A stretch of DNA of 64,000 nt. Origin: UBA5603 sp964501315. GTDB lineage: Bacteria > Bacillota_I > Bacilli_A > Izemoplasmatales > Hujiaoplasmataceae. The notes below the pieces were generated by a model. That model was not told where the DNA came from and searched no databases. It worked only from the letters and a program-made list of their open reading frames with translations. Below, in pieces: positions 40,106-48,285 of this stretch. Position 1 is the first letter of the stretch; every line of letters begins with the position of its first letter. Where the stretch lies: the NCBI GenBank assembly GCA_964501315.1, contig CAZCSO010000005.1:21579-85578 (forward strand), written 5' to 3'. Made by a program: the position numbers and the translations under genes.

Positions 40106-41158
40106 ATGTTATTCCCAAAACACGATTTTGAAAAAACATCCTGCAAGGACGCCAACGTTGAAAAAGGAATGCTCGTCGATTTGTTCGATAAGATCAACGA
40201 CGATGCCATTAACGTCCATTCCTTGATGCTCATCAAAGATGGCGCAAAGGTATTTGATGCGTATGCGTATGAGCAAACCCCGGAAACGCACGACAATGTC
40301 TTTTCGGTCTCGAAGTCCTTCACATCCCTCGCCATCGGCATGCTTATTGACCGCAAGTTACTGTCGGTAACGGATTTGATTTGGCCGTTTTTCAAAGAAG
40401 AAGTCCCCAATCCTAGCGATCATTATAAAAAACTCACCGTTCAACATCTCTTGACGATGAGCGCCGGACAAGTCCGCGATTACACCGATCAGGTAAATGA
40501 CAAGACCGATCCAATCGCTGTCTTTTTCTCAGGTGACGTTGCCCATGAACCCGGAACCCATTTTATGTATAACAATCTCTGCTCATTTATCTTGTCAGCC
40601 ATCGTTACCAAAATCACCCATGAAAACTTGAACGATTTTCTCGATCATGAATTGTATCAACCGCTCGGTATTGAAAAACCCGAGTGGAGAAACTGGGGTC
40701 CGTATGCCTTTGGAGCCAGTGGGTTACGATTGACCTTAAACGATATGGGCCGATTTGGGTTGTTGCTACTGAATGAAGGCATGTGGGAATCAAAACAAAT
40801 CGTATCCTCTAAATACATCCAAGAAGCGACCTCCTACCACATAGCTACGAGCAATTGCGATAAGGAACAAGATCGGTTCGGCTATGGCTATCAATTTTGG
40901 ATCAACGATTTCGGAGATTACCGATGCTCTGGTTTATTCAATCAACAAATTATCATCAACCGTCGGTTCAACTGTGTCTTCGTATTCAAAGCCTACACCG
41001 AAGATCCTTTGTTAGGACTTTTCTCGAACTATGTTTTGCCCGCAATGGAAAAAGGGTGGTTGTACGATAATTTCACGTTACGTCATTACACTCAACGCTT
41101 TCATGATGCCTCAAAAACGTTGATTGAACAAGAAAAAGAAACAAGAACACTCTACTAA
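40106..41158 (+). CDS. class C beta-lactamase-fold serine hydrolase
   Basis: 350 residues with the beta-lactamase/transpeptidase-like fold. The catalytic Ser-x-x-Lys lies in VFSVSKSFTSLA (about residue 70), and the Tyr-x-Asn motif is in FMYNNLCSF (about residue 155). There is no signal peptide, so it is probably a cytosolic esterase or amidohydrolase of the EstB/6-aminohexanoate-dimer-hydrolase kind, not a resistance enzyme. AAAGGAGG precedes ATG 40106. Monocistronic; possibly functionally linked to the peptidase operon just upstream, but no evidence beyond position. Confidence 0.87.
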   Translation: MLFPKHDFEKTSCKDANVEKGMLVDLFDKINDDAINVHSLMLIKDGAKVFDAYAYEQTPETHDNVFSVSKSFTSLAIGMLIDRKLLSVTDLIWPFFKEEVPNPSDHYKKLTVQHLLTMSAGQVRDYTDQVNDKTDPIAVFFSGDVAHEPGTHFMYNNLCSFILSAIVTKITHENLNDFLDHELYQPLGIEKPEWRNWGPYAFGASGLRLTLNDMGRFGLLLLNEGMWESKQIVSSKYIQEATSYHIATSNCDKEQDRFGYGYQFWINDFGDYRCSGLFNQQIIINRRFNCVFVFKAYTEDPLLGLFSNYVLPAMEKGWLYDNFTLRHYTQRFHDASKTLIEQEKETRTLY

Positions 41159-41183
41159 ATGCGCTCATTAGCGCATTTTTTTT
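41157..41183 (+). terminator. intrinsic terminator of the serine hydrolase gene
   Basis: AAATGCGC/GCGCATTT (41157-41164 with 41171-41178), then T run, overlapping the stop. Confidence 0.85.
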
Positions 41184-41185
41184 AT

Positions 41186-41222
41186 GAAAATAGAAAAGCC
41201 ACTTCCGAAGAAGCGGCTTTTC
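41186..41222 (-). terminator. reverse-strand terminator without an annotated gene
   Basis: On the reverse strand a 13-bp stem (one G-T pair) with a UUCG tetraloop, GAAAAGCC..GGCTTTTC (41193-41222), runs into CTATTTTC. No convincing reverse-strand gene precedes it. The remaining 200 bp up to 41429 hold only the promoter of the next plus-strand gene and a GAAG-repeat patch (41297-41326). Confidence 0.6.
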
Positions 41223-41367
41223 CAAGGCGTGTATGTTTAAGGAGAAAAACGGTAACGACTTTATGCTTCTATGATACATCTTCTTTATGAAAATTGTGTG
41301 AAGAAATCATTGAAGTACTGTGAAGTTATCAAATCGGTTTATTTTTTTAATTACTCGTATTCGAACA

Positions 41368-41396
41368 TAGACAAAATAACGATATTTTGGTATAAT
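41368..41396 (+). promoter_or_regulatory. promoter of the 41430-43922 operon
   Basis: TAGACA (41368-41373), 17 bp, TATAAT (41391-41396), with TGG before the -10. Confidence 0.65.
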
Positions 41397-41429
41397 TTAT
41401 AAATGGAATTAAGGTAAGGACGTGTTAAC

Positions 41430-42305
41430 TTGGAAATGAGAACGCTCATTGAGACCCTACAATTTAAACAAAGCGTGAATCGTTCCGGTATCGGCGTCAT
41501 TCAAAATCGATACATTACGATTTTCCCTGGCAAATACGGTTTTTCAATCGTCCCTTACTTTACCATTTTATTGACCGAACCGCCTAGCAGCGAAACCCTT
41601 GACGGTCTATCAAAAACATTGAAAAATTTTAAGGTTGTCGTTTCAGCCGAAGCATCAACCCTCATCATCATTTTTAACGAACCCATCGTTTCGTTAAAAC
41701 CCTATGCCATCGAAGCGATGAAAAACATGCTGGATAAGCTAATCGGGTTGTTCAAGGATTACCAGTTAACGCAACCACAGTCGTGCGTGTATTGTCAAAA
41801 TCCGGGGTATGAAACCTATTATTACGAACACGGCGTTCATCATCCGGCACACGAATCATGCCTGAAGTTAAAACACAACAATGATACCAAAGCGACGAAT
41901 CAACCGATTGATTCGATGTCCTATGTCAAAAGCATCGTTATCATGATGGTACTTGGGTTTATCGCTTCCATTCCATCGATTTTATCGGTGATTTATTTAC
42001 CCCTTATCTATGCGATTTTATTGGTGTTGGTACCCTTGGGAAATACAGTGGGTTTTGCATTGGGTAAAGGGGTCGTGACCAAAGAAGCACAACGCTTAAT
42101 TAAGTTGAGCGGTTATTTAACGGGTTTTATCGTGATTGCCTGGGCGTGGATATTTTACGCCAAGGCACAAAACGTTTCGATTTGGGTTTATTTGTCTGAC
42201 AGCAACCATTGGATACCTTTTTTATTCGATTGCGTTGTCGGTGGACTGTTCATCACCTTGGGACTATTTTTCGGGAGCAGACGCTTACCGATTCGAAAAT
42301 TATAG
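41430..42305 (+). CDS. unrecognised membrane protein with cysteine/histidine cluster
   Basis: 291 residues; no family recognised. Residues 1-110 form a predicted soluble alpha/beta region. Next comes CVYCQNPGYETYYYEHGVHHPAHESC (about 115-140), seen as C-x2-C followed by several His and a final Cys, which looks like a zinc site. From about 165 four TM helices follow and the tail is basic (SRRLPIRKL). The start is TTG 41430, with AAGGACG upstream; an ATG two codons later is the alternative. It heads an operon with cvfB (9 bp gap) and yebC. A membrane-anchored metal-binding or sensing protein would fit; no function can be assigned. Confidence 0.7.
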   Translation: MEMRTLIETLQFKQSVNRSGIGVIQNRYITIFPGKYGFSIVPYFTILLTEPPSSETLDGLSKTLKNFKVVVSAEASTLIIIFNEPIVSLKPYAIEAMKNMLDKLIGLFKDYQLTQPQSCVYCQNPGYETYYYEHGVHHPAHESCLKLKHNNDTKATNQPIDSMSYVKSIVIMMVLGFIASIPSILSVIYLPLIYAILLVLVPLGNTVGFALGKGVVTKEAQRLIKLSGYLTGFIVIAWAWIFYAKAQNVSIWVYLSDSNHWIPFLFDCVVGGLFITLGLFFGSRRLPIRKL

Positions 42306-42314
42306 GAGGTTATC

Positions 42315-43166
42315 ATGATTTTAGGAACGTACAATTTGCTTGAAGTGGTTCGAATTTCCGATATTGCCTATATTTTATCGGATGGCGATAACGAGATCTT
42401 TTTGCATAAAAAAGAAGCGACGCACGATTACGTTGCGGGTGAAAAAGTCAATGTCTTTTTGTACGTTGACAACGAAGGAAGACCCACAGCTACGACCAAA
42501 AAACCGTTTGTAACCGTCGATTCAGAAGCGTTTTTAGAAGTGGTTGCCATCAACCACGAATACGGGGTGTTTTTGAATAACAACTTGATCAAGGATTTGT
42601 TATTGTCCAAAGACGACCTCCCCTTATCGATTCAATCATGGCCGGTTATCGGCGATGAATTGTTCGTCACGCTCAAAGTTAAAAAAGACTTGTTATTCGC
42701 AAAATTGTTGCCCAGAAAAGCCGTTATGGATTGCTTGAAGCCCACCACTCAGTTGGAAGTTAACACCTCTTATGAGGCCGTTGTACTCTACTTGTTGGTG
42801 GAAGGCTTGGTCTGCTTTACCAAAGAAGGCCATGAGGTATTCGTCCATTTCAACAATACCCGCAGCAGCTATCGCTTGGGACAAGCCGTTAACGTCCGAA
42901 TCTTGAAACAAAACCCTGACGATTCCTACGTAGGAACATTGATTCAACAAAAAGAGTTAATGCTGGAAGATGATGCCAATCGTCTTTTAAATTACTTAGA
43001 ACATCACAGTGGACAAATGCGATTCACCGATGAATCCAGTCCCGAAGAAATACAAGCGGCGTTTCATATGAGCAAAAGCGCCTTTAAGCGTGCTTTAGGA
43101 ACGCTTTACAAAAACGGACTCATCGATTTAACCGTCGATCGGGTCATCTTAAAAAATAAACAATAA
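42315..43166 (+). CDS. cvfB: CvfB-like RNA-binding protein (S1-type domains, winged helix)
   Basis: 283 residues. Several S1/OB-like beta domains (for example VRISDIAYILSDGDNEIFLHKKEA) are followed by a C-terminal winged helix (SSPEEIQAAFHMSKSAFKRALGTLYKNG), the architecture of CvfB/YitL. CvfB affects virulence gene expression in Staphylococcus, probably by binding RNA. ATAGGAGG precedes ATG 42315. Confidence 0.88.
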   Translation: MILGTYNLLEVVRISDIAYILSDGDNEIFLHKKEATHDYVAGEKVNVFLYVDNEGRPTATTKKPFVTVDSEAFLEVVAINHEYGVFLNNNLIKDLLLSKDDLPLSIQSWPVIGDELFVTLKVKKDLLFAKLLPRKAVMDCLKPTTQLEVNTSYEAVVLYLLVEGLVCFTKEGHEVFVHFNNTRSSYRLGQAVNVRILKQNPDDSYVGTLIQQKELMLEDDANRLLNYLEHHSGQMRFTDESSPEEIQAAFHMSKSAFKRALGTLYKNGLIDLTVDRVILKNKQ

Positions 43167-43187
43167 TCAGAAAAGAGGACTATTATT

Positions 43188-43922
43188 ATGGGAAGAGCAC
43201 ATGAAGTAAGAGCAGCATCCATGGCTAAAACAGCCTTGATGAAGAGCAAATTATACTCACGTTTCGGTAAAGAAATTTACATGGCGGCAAAAAACGGATC
43301 AACCGATCCTAACTCCAATTTAACGTTGAAAAAAATCATTGAGAAAGCAAAACAAAACCAAGTTCCAGCCGATGTCATCAAACGTAACATCGATAAGGCA
43401 AAAGGTGGACAAGGTGAAGATTACACGAACGTTCGCTACGAAGGGTTTGGACCTGGTGGCTGTACGTTGATCGTTGAATGTATGACCGATAACGTCAACC
43501 GTACATTCGGCGAAGTCCGTTCCTGTTTTACCAAAACCGGTGGTAAAATCGGTGTTACGGGCAGCGTGACGCATCAGTACAAATACGTTTCACTGGTCAG
43601 TTTCGAAGGATTGAACGAAGACGATGTTTTAGAAGCTTTATTGATGGCGGAAGTCGACATCCAAGAAATCGAAACCGATGAAGATGGCGTTATCACCCTT
43701 CAAGGAGCGTCCGGAGATTTGGACAAAATCAAAGAAGCCGTTCAAACATTGAATCCTGAGATAACGTTCATCGATGACAAAGTGACGTATTTGCCGTCTG
43801 AATGGATTACCTTGGATGAAGAAGATCAAGGCAAACTTCGTCGTTTCATTCAATTGACCGACGACTTGGATGATGTTCAAGACGTATTCCATAACGTCGA
43901 TTTACCGTACGAAGAAGAATAA
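43188..43922 (+). CDS. yebC: YebC/PmpR (TACO1) family protein
   Basis: 244 residues. The N-terminal GRAHEVRAASMAKTALMKSKLYSRFGKEIY and RNIDKAKGG are family hallmarks. Members were described as transcription regulators and, more recently, as ribosome-associated factors that help translation of proline stretches. The sequence is closer to the Bacillus YeeI branch than to E. coli YebC as far as I can tell. GAAAAGAGGA lies upstream of ATG 43188. Last gene of its operon. Confidence 0.93.
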   Translation: MGRAHEVRAASMAKTALMKSKLYSRFGKEIYMAAKNGSTDPNSNLTLKKIIEKAKQNQVPADVIKRNIDKAKGGQGEDYTNVRYEGFGPGGCTLIVECMTDNVNRTFGEVRSCFTKTGGKIGVTGSVTHQYKYVSLVSFEGLNEDDVLEALLMAEVDIQEIETDEDGVITLQGASGDLDKIKEAVQTLNPEITFIDDKVTYLPSEWITLDEEDQGKLRRFIQLTDDLDDVQDVFHNVDLPYEEE

Positions 43923-43930
43923 AACCATCA

Positions 43931-43957
43931 AGATGGGGTCGCCCCATCTTTTTTTTA
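43931..43957 (+). terminator. intrinsic terminator after yebC
   Basis: AGATGGGG/CCCCATCT with a 3-nt loop (43931-43949), then eight T. Confidence 0.92.
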
Positions 43958-44042
43958 TTCAGGAATGCGTGCGAGTTATCGAATAAGTAATGGAAGATTT
44001 TCGATTTTTTCAAATGAAATATAATGAAATTTTGATAGAATA

Positions 44043-44051
44043 TGGTATAAT
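44043..44051 (+). promoter_or_regulatory. extended -10 promoter of pgsA-recA
   Basis: TGGTATAAT (TATAAT 44046-44051), 17 bp before the pgsA start; the leader is very short. No LexA box seen. Confidence 0.5.
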
Positions 44052-44068
44052 TTTGATGAGGTGTTAAA

Positions 44069-44647
44069 ATGAATTTACCGAATAAGCTCACGCTGTTACG
44101 AATGGCGTTGATACCCGTTTTAATTGCGTTGTATTTACTGATGGATGAGATTGGTCAACTGAGTTATTTGCTGATGGGAATTGTCTTCGTTGTCGCGTCG
44201 TTTACCGATTACCTAGATGGTTACCTGGCAAGAAAAAATGATATCGTCACGACCTTTGGAAAATTTATGGATCCGCTCGCCGATAAACTGTTGGTGATGA
44301 GTGCACTCATTATTCTTTCCGATATGGCTGCCAAAGAAATTTTAGCTGGTTTGTGGATGCCATTTTGGATCGTTATTATTATTTTAGCCCGTGAATTTAT
44401 TGTCACGTCGGTTCGTCTGGTTGCTGTTGGAGAAGGTAAGATTATCGCCGCTTCGAAACTGGGAAAATACAAAACCGCTCTCACGATGGTTGCGATTATC
44501 TGGTATTTATTCTTGATTCCGTACGTAACGGTTTCTGCCATCTCGATTATCGGCATCATTCTTATGGCGGGTGCGACGTTCATGACGTTGTTATCCGGAT
44601 TGGACTATTTAGTTAAAAATTGGAAATTTATCATCGCTTCACGCTAG
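44069..44647 (+). CDS. pgsA: CDP-diacylglycerol-glycerol-3-phosphate 3-phosphatidyltransferase
   Basis: Integral membrane enzyme of 192 residues making phosphatidylglycerol phosphate. The CDP-alcohol transferase signature DG-x2-AR-x8-G-x3-D-x3-D is complete (DYLDGYLARK to FGKFMDPLAD). About six TM helices. TGAGGTG precedes ATG 44069. Co-transcribed with recA as in Bacillus, where cinA lies between; cinA is missing here. Confidence 0.95.
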   Translation: MNLPNKLTLLRMALIPVLIALYLLMDEIGQLSYLLMGIVFVVASFTDYLDGYLARKNDIVTTFGKFMDPLADKLLVMSALIILSDMAAKEILAGLWMPFWIVIIILAREFIVTSVRLVAVGEGKIIAASKLGKYKTALTMVAIIWYLFLIPYVTVSAISIIGIILMAGATFMTLLSGLDYLVKNWKFIIASR

Positions 44648-44671
44648 ATTAACGATATTGAGGAGGCCCGT

Positions 44672-45667
44672 ATGGCAGACGAAAAACGTAAGAAAAGTTT
44701 GGAAGTAGCTTTAAAAGAAATTGAAAAAGAATACGGAAAAGGTGCCGTCATGATTTTGGGTGATGAATCCGCTCGTCTTCAAGTCGAAGCCGTCTCATCA
44801 GGATCCTTGGCGTTAGACGTTGCCCTGGGCGTCGGCGGCTATCCGGTTGGACGCATCGTGGAGATTTATGGACCGGAATCCACCGGAAAAACGACCTTCG
44901 CATTACACGCCATTGCCGAAGTGCAGAAAAAAGGCGGATACGCTGCCTTTATCGATGCGGAACACGCATTGGACCCTGTATATGCTAAAAATTTAGGCGT
45001 CGACATTGATTCGTTGATTTTATCTCAACCCGATACCGGTGAACAAGGCTTGGAAATCGCTGAAGCGTTGGTTCGGAGCGGTGCGGTCGATATTTTGGTT
45101 GTTGACTCGGTTGCGGCGTTGGTACCGGAAGCAGAAATCCGTGGCGAGATGGGCGATTCGCATGTTGGCTTACAAGCACGTCTCATGAGCCAAGCGATGA
45201 GAAAACTTTCTGGCGTTTTATCCAAATCGCACTGTATCGCGATTTTCATCAATCAGATTCGAGAAAAAGTCGGCGTTATGTTCGGTAATCCCGAAACCAC
45301 GTCGGGCGGCCGTGCTTTGAAATTTTACGCTTCGGTTCGACTCGACATTAGACGGGGCGAACAAATCAAAGAAGGAACCGAAGTTATCGGTAACCAAGCG
45401 CGCGTCAAAGTTGTAAAAAATAAAGTAGCCTCGCCGTTTAAAACCTGCGACATCGACATTATTTTTGGTAAAGGTATCTCCAAAAGCGGAGAAATCGTCG
45501 ATATGGCCTCCAATTTGGACATCATAAAGAAGAGTGGCTCTTGGTTCTCTTATCAAGATCAGAAGATCGGCCAAGGCCGTGAAAACGTTAAAAAATACTT
45601 AGAAGAGAATCAACCGCTCTTTGATGAAATCTATCAAAAAGTCAAAGACGCTTACCACATTAAATAG
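44672..45667 (+). CDS. recA: recombinase A
   Basis: DNA-dependent ATPase of 331 residues for strand exchange and the SOS response. Walker A GPESTGKTT, catalytic Glu region in IDAEHALDP, ILVVDSVAALVPEAEI, the L2-loop neighbourhood INQIREKVGVMFGNPETTSGGRALKFYAS. The acidic C-terminal tail is short. GAGGAGG-like site (GAGGAGGCCC) before ATG 44672. Ends at a terminator. Confidence 0.98.
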   Translation: MADEKRKKSLEVALKEIEKEYGKGAVMILGDESARLQVEAVSSGSLALDVALGVGGYPVGRIVEIYGPESTGKTTFALHAIAEVQKKGGYAAFIDAEHALDPVYAKNLGVDIDSLILSQPDTGEQGLEIAEALVRSGAVDILVVDSVAALVPEAEIRGEMGDSHVGLQARLMSQAMRKLSGVLSKSHCIAIFINQIREKVGVMFGNPETTSGGRALKFYASVRLDIRRGEQIKEGTEVIGNQARVKVVKNKVASPFKTCDIDIIFGKGISKSGEIVDMASNLDIIKKSGSWFSYQDQKIGQGRENVKKYLEENQPLFDEIYQKVKDAYHIK

Positions 45668-45679
45668 CATTCAAACAAA

Positions 45680-45705
45680 AGAGACGCCATGCGTTTCTTT
45701 TTTTA
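45680..45705 (+). terminator. intrinsic terminator of recA
   Basis: AGAGACGC/GCGTTTCT (one G-T pair, 3-nt loop) then seven T. Confidence 0.7.
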
Positions 45706-45760
45706 TTATTCGTAGCAATGCTTTGAATGCAAAATAAATGGATATTTCAAGAAATATTTT

Positions 45761-45789
45761 TTGACTATGAATGCTTTTTAAGGTATAAT
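45761..45789 (+). promoter_or_regulatory. promoter of rny
   Basis: TTGACT (45761-45766), 17 bp, TATAAT (45784-45789), giving a leader of about 115 nt. Confidence 0.75.
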
Positions 45790-45826
45790 AACTTCTGTAG
45801 AAATACACATCAAGTGAGTTTATAGC

Positions 45827-45865
45827 ATGAAGGTTTGACGAGATTGGGCTTGTCAATCGCTTCAT
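45827..45865 (+). promoter_or_regulatory. stem-loop in the rny leader
   Basis: Outer stem ATGAAG/CTTCAT (45827-45832 with 45860-45865) and inner stem TTGACGAG/CTTGTCAA (45835-45842 with 45849-45856), separated by a small internal loop. No T run follows, so it is not a terminator; it may be an RNase or protein target controlling rny mRNA. Confidence 0.5.
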
Positions 45866-45909
45866 TGAAATAAAACAACTGAACATCTAAATAACTGGAG
45901 GAAAATATT

Positions 45910-47469
45910 ATGTGGTATTGGTATTTAACCGCCAGTTTGCTCGGCTTAATTATCGGTGGATTTATTGGTTTCATTTATCGCGTTATCGTCGTGGAAAAAG
46001 GCTTCCAGACAGCGCGAAATCAACAACAACAAATCATCGATGACGGCATTGCTCAAGCAGATAAAGCGAAAAAAGAAAAATTAATTGAAGCAAGACAAGA
46101 GATTTATAACCTAAATTTAGAAAACGATAAAATTCTGAAAGAAAAACGTCAAATTGTCAGCGACTTAGAAAACAAATTGAATCAACGTGAAGATTTGTTA
46201 GAACGTCGTTCGTCTAACCTTGATAAGCGTGAACTAAATTTAGACCGTAAAGAAGAAGCTCTTGACGAAAAGAAAGCTACTCTTGAGGAAAAAAACAGCA
46301 AACTGGACAGCATCATCAACGAACAAAACACGAAACTATTAGAAATTGCAAGTTTAACCGAAGACCAAGCACGTTCCATCATTATGAACCGCGTCGAGGA
46401 TTCGATGGCCGATGAAATCGGACGTTACCTCCGCGACGAAGAAGAAAAAGCAAAATCAGAAGCAAACAGAACCGCAAAGGGCATTATTGTCAATGCCATT
46501 CAAAAACTCGCACAGGATGTGACGGCAGAAACCACCGTTTCCGTTGTCAATCTCCCATCCGATGAAATGAAGGGCCGCATCATTGGCCGTGAAGGTCGTA
46601 ACATTCGGACCATCGAAGCATTAACGGGTGTCGATTTAATCATCGACGATACGCCCGAAGCCGTCGTTTTATCAGGATTTGATCCGATTCGCCGTGAAAT
46701 TGCGAAGAAGACCATCGAAACCCTTATTACCGACGGACGAATTCATCCGGCTCGGATTGAAGAAATCGTTGAAAAAACACGCGTTGAAGTCGATCAATTT
46801 ATCCGTGATCAAGGCGACCGTGCCATCTTTGAAACCGGTGTTGGCAAAATGCACCCTGATTTAGTAAAATTATTGGGTCGTTTGCATTACCGTACGTCGT
46901 ATGGACAAAACGCTTTGAAACATGCAATCGAAACCTCCTTTTTAGCGGGCAAAATAGCCGTTGAATTGGGAGAAAACGAAATCATCGCTAAACGCGCTGG
47001 TTTACTCCATGATATTGGCAAGGCAGTTGACCATGAAATGGAAGGTACCCACGTTGAAATCGGCGTTAATCTCGCCACAAAATACCGCGAACACCCAGCG
47101 GTTGTCGACGCCATCATGAGCCATCATGGTGATGCCGAAGCCAAAACCGTCATTGGTGTGGTGGTCGCTGCAGCCGATGCGCTATCCGCTGCACGCCCCG
47201 GTGCTCGCAGTGAATCCTTAGAAAACTACATTCAACGATTGACACAATTAGAAGATATTTCCAACAGTGTCAAAGGCGTTGAATCCGCGTATGCCATTCA
47301 AGCAGGGCGTGAAGTCCGCGTTATCGTAAAACCCAATGAAATCGATGATGCCAAGACGTATATCATTGCCCGCGAAATCAAGGAACAAATCGAAGAAAAA
47401 TTGAGTTATCCGGGAACCATCAAAGTAACGGTTATCCGTGAAACCAGAGCACAAGATATTGCAAAATAA
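45910..47469 (+). CDS. rny: ribonuclease Y
   Basis: Membrane-anchored endoribonuclease of 519 residues that starts bulk mRNA decay. N-terminal TM (about 5-25), long charged coiled coil (about 35-175), KH domain with GRIIGREGRNIRTIEALTGVDLIIDD, and HD domain with catalytic LLHDIGKAVDHEMEG (about 370). GGAGG lies 10 nt before ATG 45910. Its leader carries a stem-loop, and a second hairpin separates it from ymdB. ricA, encoding a regulator of RNase Y in Bacillus, lies 2.2 kb downstream. Confidence 0.97.
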   Translation: MWYWYLTASLLGLIIGGFIGFIYRVIVVEKGFQTARNQQQQIIDDGIAQADKAKKEKLIEARQEIYNLNLENDKILKEKRQIVSDLENKLNQREDLLERRSSNLDKRELNLDRKEEALDEKKATLEEKNSKLDSIINEQNTKLLEIASLTEDQARSIIMNRVEDSMADEIGRYLRDEEEKAKSEANRTAKGIIVNAIQKLAQDVTAETTVSVVNLPSDEMKGRIIGREGRNIRTIEALTGVDLIIDDTPEAVVLSGFDPIRREIAKKTIETLITDGRIHPARIEEIVEKTRVEVDQFIRDQGDRAIFETGVGKMHPDLVKLLGRLHYRTSYGQNALKHAIETSFLAGKIAVELGENEIIAKRAGLLHDIGKAVDHEMEGTHVEIGVNLATKYREHPAVVDAIMSHHGDAEAKTVIGVVVAAADALSAARPGARSESLENYIQRLTQLEDISNSVKGVESAYAIQAGREVRVIVKPNEIDDAKTYIIAREIKEQIEEKLSYPGTIKVTVIRETRAQDIAK

Positions 47470-47472
47470 ATC

Positions 47473-47505
47473 ATAGCCTTCCTTTTGGGGAGGCTATCCT
47501 TTTTA
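47473..47505 (+). terminator. hairpin between rny and ymdB (partial terminator)
   Basis: ATAGCCTTCC/GGGAGGCTAT (one G-T pair) followed by CCTTTTT, directly before the ymdB ribosome site. Likely leaky, trimming transcription into ymdB. Confidence 0.6.
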
Positions 47506-47516
47506 AGGAGACCTAC

Positions 47517-48275
47517 ATGCGATTATTATTTATTGGCGACGTTTATATGGAACAAGGACAAAAAGCATTGCAAACCTATTTCTATCGCGTCAAAGACCAG
47601 TACAAGCCTCAATTCATCATTTTAAACGGTGAAAATATCGCTAATGGAAATGGCGTCAGTGAATCCATTTACAAAGAACTGATGACAATGGGAATTCATG
47701 TCATCACGTTGGGTAATCATGCGTATTCGCGAAAAGACGCCGCGACCGTCTTGAGTTTTCCCAACATCATTCGTCCGGCGAATTACGGGGATGGTGCAAA
47801 AGGCAAGGGTTATGTGACGATGAATTTCAACGGTAAATCAATTACCGTCATCAACCTCTTGGGTCGCGTTTTTATGGGCGATCAGACCGATAATCCCTTT
47901 ACCAAAATGGATGCCATTTTAAAGGAAATCAACAGCGATTACGTCGTTGTCGACTTTCATGCGGAAGCTACGTCCGAAAAAACGGCGATGGCAGCTTATT
48001 TGGACGGTCGCGTCGATGCGTTAATCGGCACGCACACCCATGTCCCCACGGCCGACGCTTGCGTTCTTCCTAAAGGGACGTTGTATTTGACCGATGTCGG
48101 GATGACCGGCGTTCGCTTCGGTGTCATCGGCGGTCAATCGCAACAAGCCATTCGGAAATTTTTAACGGGCGTTCCCGAACGCGTCGTTCCCGAAACGGAA
48201 GGACCGCTTCAATTCAATGCGGTCTATCTTGATTTAGCACAAAAAAAGATTGAAAAAATAACACTTTACGAATAA
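47517..48275 (+). CDS. ymdB: YmdB-type metallophosphoesterase
   Basis: 252 residues of the TIGR00282 family: phosphodiesterases that cleave 2',3'-cyclic nucleotides and influence biofilm and motility choices in Bacillus. Metal ligands are spread over FIGDVY, LNGENIANGNG, TLGNHAYS, VVDFHAEATSEK and GTHTHVPTAD. The usual GNHxWD reads GNHAYS here. AAGGAG precedes ATG 47517. The position after rny is conserved from Bacillus. Confidence 0.93.
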   Translation: MRLLFIGDVYMEQGQKALQTYFYRVKDQYKPQFIILNGENIANGNGVSESIYKELMTMGIHVITLGNHAYSRKDAATVLSFPNIIRPANYGDGAKGKGYVTMNFNGKSITVINLLGRVFMGDQTDNPFTKMDAILKEINSDYVVVDFHAEATSEKTAMAAYLDGRVDALIGTHTHVPTADACVLPKGTLYLTDVGMTGVRFGVIGGQSQQAIRKFLTGVPERVVPETEGPLQFNAVYLDLAQKKIEKITLYE

Positions 48276-48285
48276 AAGGATTTCT

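Noticed and set aside
40106..41158. Antibiotic-resistance beta-lactamase
   Set aside because: No signal peptide, and the sequence resembles cytosolic class-C-fold hydrolases.
41073..41279. Reverse-strand small protein in front of the orphan terminator
   Set aside because: It overlaps the serine hydrolase gene, has no ribosome site at proper spacing and no protein-like pattern.
45827..45838. Leader peptide ATG-AAG-GTT-TGA in the rny leader
   Set aside because: Three codons without a ribosome site, and the bases are explained by the stem-loop.
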